From contig OY978097.1 in the NCBI GenBank assembly GCA_963854735.1, positions 310,001 through 374,000 of the forward strand: a stretch of DNA of 64,000 nt, written 5' to 3'. Within the stretch, counting starts at the first letter, position 1. Each line of letters opens with the position of its first letter. Below the pieces are notes generated by a model. It ran no database searches and was not told where the DNA came from. It saw nothing but the letters and a program-made list of their open reading frames with translations. Shown here piece after piece: positions 1-9,363 of this stretch. The translations under genes were made by a program, and so were the position numbers. This DNA is from Marvania coccoides (taxonomy: Eukaryota; Chlorophyta; Trebouxiophyceae; Chlorellales; Chlorellaceae).

Positions 1-49
1 ACGAAACGCAAATGGTTGAAGATGTTATATAAATATGCTCTTCACCCAC

Positions 50-1051
50 TTCGTACGTGGCCTTGAGCTCGGCCTCCATGTCGGCATTTTCGGGCATGCG
101 CAGGTTGCGGTTGCGGAAGGTGGAGACGCGCTCCGCGCGGTGAAACATTCCGGGTTCCTCCTCGTCCTCCTTCTCGCGCTCGGCTCCGGGGTTGTGCCCG
201 AAGCGCAGGACATTTCTTCAGCGCAATTAAATATGAAAAAATCAGCATTAGCGTTGAATGCTTTTCCAACGATATACATTGGCAAATTCGATGCATGAAA
301 CTCACTTGTCGTGCACATCCACGTGGATTTCACTTTCTGCATGCATGATGATAATAATAACAATGGAGGGTGAATGGAGAACATATTGCCGGCTGGGCAT
401 AATTATAAGCACAGGTCATGAAAAACGCACTCTTCACGCCAGGGATGTCCGCGCGGACCTGAGAAGTAAAATAAGGCGAAATGAGTCGAAGAATGGAATA
501 AAATGTTTCGGAGAAAGAGGACTTTAGCTTTCACCCCCGTCCAGATTTTATTTTATTTCAGTTTCACTCACCAGGTAGCAGTCATCGCGCTCGATGAAGT
601 CCACCTGTAATTAAAATTCCAAAAACTATAAAAAAAACACGGATGAAAAAAATACTCCTCAAATGCACAGTGGATAAATAAGAAATAAAATAAACTTGCC
701 GGAATTGAACGGGTGAAGCCAGCACTACCCACAGTGTAGGGAACGCGGCCCCGCACCCCTTGGGGAGTCAGCCCGGGCTCGGTGACGGGGGCGCCGGGGG
801 CGGGCTCTCCCACGCGGCGGCGCTGAGCGGGCTGCATCCCGGGAAGGTAGGACGGAGCGAATGGATCGTAGGTGAACGCGCCTGCCAAAGGGTCCAAAAT
901 GGGCTCGTGGGGGAAGCCTGTAAATGACACGGATAAGTGTAAATAGCGCGGATACGTGGCTTGTCGCGATAAAAATAAAGCAGAGGCTGAAATGTTGGGT
1001 TGAGAACTTGCCAAAGCCGCCAAAGCCTCCATAGTAGGGGAAAGTCGCCAT
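50..1051 (-). CDS. Small heat-shock protein (HSP20/alpha-crystallin domain), 3' end off window
   Basis: ATP-independent chaperone of the HSP20 family. Six exons on the minus strand: 1051-1012, 917-700, 604-572, 458-431, 336-306 and 215-50. All phases fit, giving 172 codons before the last donor; the final exon lies beyond the left edge. The N-terminal arm is Gly/Pro-rich. The core reads VDFIERDDCYLV, RADIPGVKKSEI, HVDVHDKNVLRFG, then an acidic insert, MFHRAERVSTFRNR and RMPENADMEAELKATYE. This is the normal order of alpha-crystallin beta strands (DIPGV, F.R, P.N.D...IKA.YENG). The first two introns begin with GC (gcaagt) instead of GT. No clear heat-shock element was identified upstream. The compartment cannot be told from the N-terminus. 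Confidence 0.85.
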
Positions 1052-1671
1052 TGCGTGATCTGTTGTTCTACTGTGTGCTCGAAATAGAAAAAAAATGTAA
1101 TATTTAATGCCTTCCAAGGGCAAGCAAGCAGCGAATATATCCACCTCAGCATTTGCATGGAGGGCCTGCAAGCTTCTTTTTTAAGCTTTATTATTCTTGA
1201 CATGTTTCAAGACGAATTTGGCATTTTTATTAAGACTGTTGCATGGAGCTTAATGAATCTTCACAAGCCTTTTCAACGATTTAATAAAATATAAATAATA
1301 AACATCAGCAGAGGCAATTCTTCTTTCTGGACGTTCCCAAACGCCGTGCATCAACAATACCGCTTCTGGATGACTTAACTACTTGTTGGCGCTCGAAATA
1401 TTACTTTCTGCTTGCAAATTTGTTGTCGGGGCTGTAGATTTTCCCCCTCGCAGCCGCAAGCGAATCTGTAGGAAATCCTCCTACTCACCAGGCACCCATC
1501 TTCGAATCACCATGCTTGTTGGTTTCGATAGTAGGGGGTTAAGAAAACCGCAGCATGCTCAGCATGCCAACCTAATTTTTTGTATTAAATTTTTTCATTA
1601 AAAAAATAAAATTTTATACACGACAACAATTTTGAATCGGCTACTCTCGTCTCGTGTATTACGCGGCAAAG
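1052..1671. other. Divergent intergenic region (HSP20 / RTF2)
   Basis: AT-rich spacer between two genes transcribed away from each other, so it should hold both promoters. I see no convincing TATA box, heat-shock element or ORF. Confidence 0.6.
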
Positions 1672-2848
1672 ATGCAAGTGCTTGTGAGGCACCAAAACGC
1701 GACATCCAGCGTCGCTCTGCGCATGGAAGCTTCGGACACGGCAGCGGACGTAGCCAGAAAATACGCTGACGCTGCAGGAATGCCGCGCGAATGCGTGGAA
1801 CAGGCAAGTTCTCTTTATAAATTCCTTACCACAGATTTCTTCATTTTTTTCGCAAATTATTTTATTTTATTGCTGTCATTCGTTTATATTACTCACTCTT
1901 TCTTCACCCCCACATCCATATATCGTGCAGAACGCGCGCGTGGTGTACCGCGGGCTGAGCCTGCCCCCCAACGCCCCGCTGCTCTCCGTTGGTGTCCGCC
2001 CCTCCGCCCTGCTGGAGCTCCTCCCTCGCCTGCTGGGCGGCGGTGGGGATGGCGGTTCCACGGGCGCAGAGTCCCGCTCTGCCTACCTGGAGATGTACAT
2101 GGGCAAGAAACCAGACAAAGTAAACCCAGAAGAGGAGCGGCTGGCCCGGTGGACTACTTGCTACCTGTCAGGCATGCCGCTGTGCCCACCCTGCGTCGCT
2201 GATGCCCTCGGCAACCTCTACAACAAAGAGGCGCTCGTACAGGCACTCCTGAACAAGGCTATGCCCCGGTCTGCGGCCCACATCACCAGTTTGAAGCACG
2301 TTTACGACGTGACGCTGACGGAGGTGAAGGGGGCGGCTGCTGACGCCGCGGTGCGGTTTGCGTGCCCCGTGACGGGCTCGCCGATGAACGGCAAGTGTAA
2401 ATTCGTGGTTGTGCGGCGCGAAAACGGTCCTGGAGTGGTAGTTAGCGAACGGGCGCTGAAAGAGCTGGCGGCGGTGGCGAAAGAGCTGGTGGGAGGGGAA
2501 TGGAAGAAAGAAGACTTGACCCCGGTGTACCCGCAAGGTGAGGAGCGGGACGCGCTGCGCGCTGCGGTGGCGGCGCAGCTGGAAGCGGAGCAGGCAGCCA
2601 AGCGGGCGAAAAAAGCTGCGAAGGCGGCGGCAAAAGGGGAGAAGAGCGGGGGCAAACGGGAGCTGGCTGCTGTTGCTGTTGCTGATGGGGAAGAGGACGC
2701 TGTAGAAGCGGCAAAGAAGGCGAAGGCGATGCCTGCGCCAGCTCACGCAGACCCTGCGGTGTGGTCTTCGCTGTTCACTAGCAGCAGCGGGAAGAAAGAA
2801 AATAACAACGACTACATGGTGAGGGGGCAGCTGAAGTATGCAGCTTAA
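1672..2848 (+). CDS. RTF2: Replication termination factor 2 (RTF2) family protein
   Basis: Nuclear protein of the RTF2 family, which acts at stalled replication forks and in splicing. Two exons, 1672-1803 and 1931-2848, joined across an intron that starts gcaagt and ends gtgcag (a GC-AG intron). The N-terminal part (MQVLVRHQN... to LLSVGVRPSALLELL) has the length and spacing of the ubiquitin-like domain found in plant RTF2. The Rtf2 domain follows, with the degenerate RING region TCYLSGMPLCPPCVADALG, LYNKEALVQALLNK, HITSLKHVYDVTLT and FACPVTGSPMNGKCKFVV. The C-terminal third is Ala/Lys/Glu-rich with NLS-like lysine clusters. The first ATG in frame is 1672. The length, about 350 aa, is normal for the family. 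Confidence 0.9.
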
Positions 2849-3788
2849 TCGTAATCGTGTTTATTTTCCATTTTTCATGATTAGTTGTCATGGCATTCTT
2901 TGTAATTTAAGAGGGAAAACTTGCACGACGTGACAAGATAACTTTTTATGGTTTTACTGTTTATGACAAGCGCTTGTGCCTATCTTGCGCTGCTATCCTT
3001 GCGAGTTGCCGCACTCGGCGTTCTGCCCCGCCCGCCAATGCGCTTTTTGGCATTTGTGGTAACGGAAGTTTGAAATAGCAACAGGGTGGAAATAATCACG
3101 AGTTCGCGTTCAAAACCAGCAAATAACTAACCCGCATTTGAACAGTGCCAAGTCTTCCGGCACTGTGATTTAACGAAAGAAGAAAAATCAGGTTCAGGGC
3201 TAGCTGTTGCTTGTAGCTCCTAGCTCGCCTGTTCTTCCCCGCAGGAAAGAAAGTCACCCACATGCTTTGGTGACACATGCTGGATAGCCATTGTTACGGA
3301 TTTCTGCTGCATTTCGCATTTCCAGTGCGTAAAGAAGGATATTTTTACTGTTGGCTGCTCTTTCCTCCGAGGCGTCCATGTTTCGACATTCATAAAAGTA
3401 TCCACCTGTCCATCTTGGTCTCTTGCTTTCTCCTAAAACTGCTTTGCACAAATTGCAGGCACCCTTGAATTGCGAATTGATCAATCGTTTTGAGCTCTAA
3501 AGAGCCTGAACTTTTCAGCGCAATGTCGATGCCAGAAATATAAACCTGCTCTTAAGGTGGCACATGCCATATGACTAATTAAAAATGCAATAAGCAATAT
3601 CAAAATTATACAACGATGGCCAGTCATCAGAGCAGCCTGAAAAAAAACAGCGTGGTGGCTTTCGCAGATGAAGTAAACATATAACTCAACTTTGGTACTC
3701 TCAAAATCGATAAGAAAATAGCATACTGGACTGATAAATAAAAGTAAAAAGAAATCGCTACAAAATCTTCATTGTGCTGTACTGCTTT
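2849..3788. other. Convergent intergenic region
   Basis: AT-rich spacer between the 3' ends of RTF2 and the first RING gene. A TGTAA motif near 2900 could be an algal-type polyadenylation signal. A 76-codon minus-strand ORF (3254-3484) has no recognisable family and no splice support. Nothing else was seen. Confidence 0.5.
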
Positions 3789-5145
3789 CTACATCCATCT
3801 TTGTCGTAGACTGATCCAAGGATTATTACTGGTATTGTTGGTATTGACGGCATTTGGCTGCTGGATCGCCTGCGCATTGACTTGATTTTCCACCTCCAGG
3901 CTGCTGCTGGACGCCCTGGGCCCTCCCGTCCTTCCTGTGGCCCCCAAACCTTCGCCGGTGGCCACCGCCAGTTTGCGGCACAGCGGGCACAGCACGGCCA
4001 GGGTCGTGGAGTTCACTCTTCGCGAGGAATGGTGCAACAAGTCGCGCAGGCAGGGCTTGCAGCAGCCGTGGGCGCAAGGGAAAATCGCCCAGGTATCAGC
4101 AGACGTGTCTGTCACCGTCTCAAGACAAATGGGGCACTCCTTGGCGCCTGCAGGGTCTGCTTCTGAAGGAGACCGCACGCGCAGCACCTCCAGCTGCTCA
4201 TTGGAGATCTCCAGCATCTGCGCTGCCGCGGGGTAGGGCCCTGGGGCTGTGCCGTTGGCGGTGGTCGCTGCCTGCATGGCCAGAGCTTGCCGTCGACGCC
4301 GGCGCGACAGGAATGTGCCTACAGACAGCATTAAAAAAATCAACCGCTGATTTTGTTTTTTAAGAAACAAGCTGGGAGGCAATGAGGAAAAGTTTTTTTA
4401 GTTTAGTTTACGTTTTCTTTTTTATCGCACCTGTCACACACACTGTGAGCACTAAAACCGCCATTAGAGCGCTCAAAAGCATCAGAATTCCGCACACATG
4501 CCCGCCGCCACAGATCACATTGACGAGCCCGCTCCTAGAGCAGCATGCTGAGCGAGTTCCGCAGCAGCAGTTGGCGGGGGCCGGATCAACGTAAGTTTGC
4601 TCGTAAATAGCGCCTCCGCTACCTGAAAATAGCAAAAATAAAATAAAGGAAGGTAAGCGCCTTTTCTTAATTTACATTGGCCAGGAAGAATGACAAAAAA
4701 CGGATGAAAAATGAGCGGTACACACAATATTTCAATTTTACATACGGCATATCAACTCACTCCTGCAGCAGCACAACATGTCGGTGCTGTTCTTGAAGGG
4801 GGAAGCTTCTGGCGCGCCTGCTGGCTCCTCAAAAGGGTTGTAGGGGGTGTAGTAATCATCCGAGGGGGGCGGCGGAGTGGGATACGGCGGCGGCGGAGGA
4901 GTCAATTGCTCCAATTGCTCCAGCTGCCTCCGCATAAGGCTGCGTCTCCCACTGTTGCCGACATACTTCAGCTGCTTCATCCCTTCAGCGTCGCCAAAGT
5001 CTCCTTTCGGCACTCCCCTTTGGTTGGGCGCGTGTGCATCTGCGTGATTGATTTGCCGTGTTTGAGGGTCTTCCTCGGTATCGACAGCGAGAACAAAAGA
5101 GCACGCAGTCGCCAACAAATACGAAATAATCGCTGCGCGTAGCAT
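3789..5145 (-). CDS. Single-pass membrane RING-finger protein with Cys-rich lumenal motif (copy A)
   Basis: Probable membrane-bound E3 ubiquitin ligase. Three exons, 5145-4761, 4622-4431 and 4318-3789, sum to 369 codons. Order: signal peptide (MLRAAIISYLLATACSF), a linker with a Pro-rich run, a cysteine motif ending exon 1 (DMLCCCR), a second Cys-rich stretch (NCCCGTRSACCSR...ICGGGHVCG), one transmembrane helix (ILMLLSALMAVLVLTVCV), a basic stop-transfer run (SRRRRRQ), a short cytosolic linker, and a C3HC4 RING (CPICLE...FPCAHGCCKPCL...CPLCRK) near the C-terminus. An in-frame ATG at 5211 would bury the signal peptide, so 5145 is preferred. It is a tandem duplicate of the next gene upstream. 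The RING is certain; the lumenal motif matches no family I know. Confidence 0.88.
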
Positions 5146-5420
5146 TGCTGCACTGCCAGGTACACTTGGCGGATTAAAAAAATATGCCCGGCCGGAGGAA
5201 TTCGCACTCAAGACATGGTGAATTTGTCAAAGCTGCAATCTTTTGTTAATAATTTAGCAATGATTTTAACGCGACGATGTGGGTGGTCGAGACATTTTGG
5301 TGACTTCTTTTTTTTCCTCTTCTTTTTTGAAATCGCAGTTCTCGGAGTTTACATTTCAAACAAACAAAACAACAATTATTCAATACTAAAGAACAAAGCA
5401 CACAGGAGGCCGGCAAGCCG

Positions 5421-6746
5421 TTATTGGGACCACCACCAGCCTCTCCACAATCTACCGCCGCCACCGCCACCGCCATTGCCTTGCTGCTGCTCAGGGTCAC
5501 CATTTGCCACCGCCTCGGAAGCCGGGTTTTCAATCTCCAGGCCCCGCAAATTCGTCACCGCCCTGCTGGGCTCCGGCGCTCGGGCGGTGATGGGCGCCGC
5601 TGTCAGCTTTCTACACAGCGGGCACAGCAGCGCCAGAGTGGTTGGATTCACGCTTCTCGACGAGTAGTGCAGCAGGTCGCTGAGGCACGTCTTGCAGCAG
5701 CCGTGCGCGCAAGGAAAACACGTCCATGTTTCTTCATTTACGTCCACCATCTCCAAGCAAATGGGGCACTCCTTTGGGCCGCTCGCACACTCCCCGGGAG
5801 AAGGGGGGCCCACGGTCAACGCCTCCAGCTCGTCTTCTGGGATGTTGACCATGAGTGCTGAAGGGCGGAAGCCCCGCGAACTGCCGTTGGCAGCAGCACC
5901 AGCAACGGGGTCCTCTTGCCCATACTGGCGGCGGCGACGGCTTGCCCACGTGCCTCCAACGCACACTGCAATGCAGATCACCCCCAGCAGGGCCGAAATC
6001 AGCAGCCCAATTCCACAGCTGAAGTTCCCGCCGCACCTGAAAGAAGTAAAAGGTTTGATTTTAAAAAACTTCGAAGAGAACTTTCTTTTCCATACCCAGT
6101 AATAGAAATTAAATTTGTTGGAATATATGCAGATACATCACCGGCTTGTGTTTCAATTAATTAATAATTAATTACATGATGTGGATGAGCCCGCCCCTCA
6201 TGCAGCATTTGTTCTTTGAGCCGCAACAGCAGCCAGGAGGGCTGGGTTGCTCGTACTTCATCTCGTACATGGCGCGCTCCACTGCACAGCACCAGGGGGG
6301 GGGAGTTGGAATGTAAAAGAAAGAACACGGGGTGGGGGGTGGGGGGTGGGGGCAGTGAGATAGAGCACTATAGTCGGGAGGAGATTAAAAAATAAAAAAA
6401 ACTCACTTCGGCAGCAGCACACCAGACCTTTGGTATCTTCATCAGTGGCGTTTTGGATGAGAGGTGGTGCTGGCGTTGGCGTCATGGCAGCAGCTTCAGG
6501 CCTGGGGGCCGGTCCTTCAGCTGGCAACGGTGGCAGCGGAGTGAGAGACTGGGCCAGCTGACGCCGCAGCCTCATGGCCAACCCTCCTCCAGCAGCTGGC
6601 ATCAGCGTTTCAAAAATTTCAGTGTCGTCGTCTGCTTGCCGCAACCTCCGACGCCCAGGCTGCCTGTCATGCCCCCCTGCGGTGTCCCCTGCTGCGAGAG
6701 TATATATACTGAGCAATAAATACGTTATAGATAGCCGTCGAAACAT
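5421..6746 (-). CDS. Single-pass membrane RING-finger protein with Cys-rich lumenal motif (copy B)
   Basis: Tandem paralogue of the gene just downstream, same strand. Three exons, 6746-6407, 6281-6176 and 6036-5421, give 353 aa. Same architecture: signal peptide (MFRRLSITYLLLSIYTLAAG), Pro-rich linker, VCCCR at the end of exon 1, GCCCGSKNKCC...CGGNFSCG, a transmembrane helix (IGLLISALLGVICIAVCV), SRRRRQ, a linker, and a C3HC4 RING (CPICLE...FPCAHGCCKTCL...CPLCRK). The tail is Gly/Trp-rich. The middle intron lies before the transmembrane helix here, but after it in copy A. Likely role: ubiquitination coupled to a lumenal or extracellular input (inference). Confidence 0.88.
6295..6352 (+). repeat. 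G-run cluster (possible G-quadruplex) in an intron of RING copy B
   Basis: Four plus-strand G-runs separated by single T residues at 6329-6352, and a further run of G residues near 6295-6303. They lie in intron 1 of the RING gene, on its template strand. The pattern fits a quadruplex motif; any function is unknown. Confidence 0.5.
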
Positions 6747-7263
6747 TTGAAATTGGGCTCGTTCGTCGCGAGGTCGAGATCGTCAAGTTAAAAAAAAAAT
6801 AAAAAAAATGTGAGCCCTGCCCAAGGGGGCCGGCGTTAGCTCATACTGATAAATGTAGAATAATTTAATTGAATTAATGAGCGAAAACTCATCAATCTTC
6901 GCCAGCGGGTGAACTACAACGAGAACATAATAAAACGAAGAAAAAGAATATTAGCGTTATATGTCGTGAGCTGCCATGCACCCTTTGGGGTCTTTGTTTT
7001 CCTTTCTTGTTTTTATATCAGCGTTATAACGCGATGATCAGGGTATCCTGCGTCCATATAGCCAATAACAAGCACGCCACCAGGTCAATTCCACACTCTA
7101 CTACTAGTCCCGCTCACAGGGTATCTTTGCTATAGCGACGATTTCAATGCCTCGATTCTCTCCTCCGCCCGCTGGATCATCTCTCCAGCACTATTGAAAC
7201 AGCTGGCCATCGTTGCATTCAAATTTAGCTCAAAGCAACTAGTCTTCAATTGGATTCATTTTT
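6747..7263. other. Intergenic region
   Basis: AT-rich spacer upstream of RING copy B and downstream of the hydrolase gene. I see no ORF, repeat or motif worth naming. Confidence 0.5.
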
Positions 7264-8749
7264 TCAAAGTCTGGGCAAAGTTCTGGCCTCCAGCTGCAGC
7301 TCTTCGTGCGGCGGCAGCCGTTCCAACAGCTGCAGCACCTCTGCTTGTGTCACGTCTTCCAGCCGGGACGGGTGCCAGGTTGGCGCGCCGCTCCTGGTGA
7401 TCAGCGCAGCTTCAACGCCCGAGTAGAAATCTGAGCGCTCTTTGGCCACGAGGTGGTGCACAATGCGGTGCTCCATGCGCAGACACTCGTCCAGCGGCAT
7501 GGAGCTGCCCCGCCGCAGCTGCTCCACCACAATGCGCAGCGACGTGGGGGACCCCCTGCATTTCAAAAATAGACGTTGAAAAATTATAAAACGAAGGATC
7601 AAACCCAAAGAAAAAGTGGAAAATTTTCCGAATAGCAAGCTCCAAAATTTTAATTTTGTATTTTAAAAAAGAAATCGCTTCTCACTTTGCCATGAGCGCT
7701 GCTGCCTGTCGGGCAAATTCACTGCTGTCTGCTTTGCATGCTGCGTAGATTTCTTCCACGCTAGACTTCCCGCCAAAAATAGCATCGATTGCCAACCGCT
7801 GGGCCGCCAGCTCTCCCTCGGGCAGCGGAGCCCTGGCCTGCAGCTCGTTCAGCAGCAAACCGACAGAATTGGGTGACTTTGCCGCTGTTCCTAGACTGAG
7901 GAGCCTTTGCTGCAGCTCCGGCAGCAGCTGGGAAGTAATATAGTGCGTGGCGAGCCCGGCGTGCAGCACGTCTACTCCCTGCATCAGCACAAAACAGCAA
8001 TTCGTTAAACGTAATTTAAGAAACTCGGTGGAAGGAAAATATGTATATATATGCGTGCATGGATACGAAGGATTGCAAGGGAAACTCAAATAAAACAAGA
8101 AAAACGGCATTTGATAATGAGCAGCAGCTATCAAAATCAATATAGATGGCTTTATTACCTTCAGCCTGGCTCCTGTGAGGCCAAGGTAAAGGCCCACCGC
8201 TCCAGGCAGACGAGGAAGAAAGAAAGACCCGCCAATATCTGGGATCAGCCCAATGGCGCACTCTGGCATCGCAAATAGCGTGCGCTCGGTGGCCACGCGG
8301 TAGGAGCCGTGCACTGACACTCCGGCGCCCCCGCCCAGTGTTATGCCATCCAGAAGGGCGACGTAAGGCTTGGTGAGGCAGGAGATGAGGTAGTTGAGGT
8401 GGTACTCGCTCCTGAAGAAGCGCATGGCCTCCTCCGTCCGCCCCTCGCGCCCCATTTGCACCACAGCTTTGACGTCGCCGCCCGCACAGAAAGCCTTGTC
8501 GCCTGCACCGTGGATTAGCACCGCGGAAACGTCCGAGGCGGCGTCCCACTCTTTGAGTACCTTGTAGAGGGCCTCCACCATCCCGGTGGTGAGCGCATTC
8601 AGCGCTTTGGGGCGGTTCAGCGTGAGGATGCCCAGATGTTGCGACACCTCGTGCAAGATTTCAGGGTCGGTCGAGCCGGCAGCCATTCTGATGGCCTGGA
8701 GAGAGTGTAAGCGTGATGCTGTGGGCCCAAAACGGACGGCTCTCAGCAT
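7264..8749 (-). CDS. 3-hydroxyisobutyryl-CoA hydrolase (CHY1/HIBCH type)
   Basis: Crotonase-fold enzyme that releases 3-hydroxyisobutyrate from its CoA ester in valine breakdown. Three exons, 8749-8159, 7978-7686 and 7555-7264, give 391 aa, a normal length. Diagnostic stretches are [29 protein letters not shown] (oxyanion hole), [39 protein letters not shown] (Glu and Asp of the hydrolase subgroup) and the C-terminal SPTSLR...[12 protein letters not shown], which separates HIBCH from ordinary enoyl-CoA hydratases. The N-terminus ([18 protein letters not shown]) looks like a mitochondrial presequence. The last three residues are PRL, resembling a weak plant peroxisomal signal, so the compartment is ambiguous. 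Confidence 0.9.
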
Positions 8750-9363
8750 TAAACGCGTGTATAAATGTTGGATGATCTTTATGCGATCTGCAGCTCAGGG
8801 AGGTGTCGGAGCCCCCAAAATGACAATTCCATATAGTGACAATTCACATTTTTTTGTTTTTTACTATTTTTAAGCGGCGTGTGAACAGCCAAGGCATTTC
8901 TTTTCCAGCCAAAGTCAGCTCAGCTCATGCAGGCCAACGCAATGGTTAGCCACAATAACCGCTTCATAGAATGATGAACGGTATGCGTTGCCGATGCAGT
9001 GAAGGCTGCCTTGCGTGCTTGGGAGGTGGAGCCTTTTGAGTGTTCTCAGCATAGATGGAATTCCACCTGCACCGCTCGCCCAGGCTGGGCTGGCCACAGC
9101 CAGCATGGTTGGGGGTCCAGGTGGATATATGTATATACGTTACAACAATTCTTTGATAAATACACGCAAAGCACAAATCAGCGTCGTCGTTGCACTGGGG
9201 AGGAGGGGTAGGGGTGGGAAGCACTACAAGTAGTGGTCACTGGTCACTAATAAATAACAAAATAAAGCAGAGCTGGCACAGTCTGGTGCACATGGGCCAA
9301 AAAATAAATTAAATACCTCTCTCTGTGGATATAGTTATACTCCTTTGTTTGAGCCATTCTCAG
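8750..9363. other. Intergenic region
   Basis: Spacer between two minus-strand genes. A GC-richer block at about 9050-9120 is preceded by ttctcag and followed by gtggat on the plus strand, so it could be an exon, but its translations match nothing I recognise. Confidence 0.4.

Noticed and set aside
3254..3484. 76-codon minus-strand ORF
   Set aside because: Intergenic, AT-rich, no splice partners and no recognisable family.
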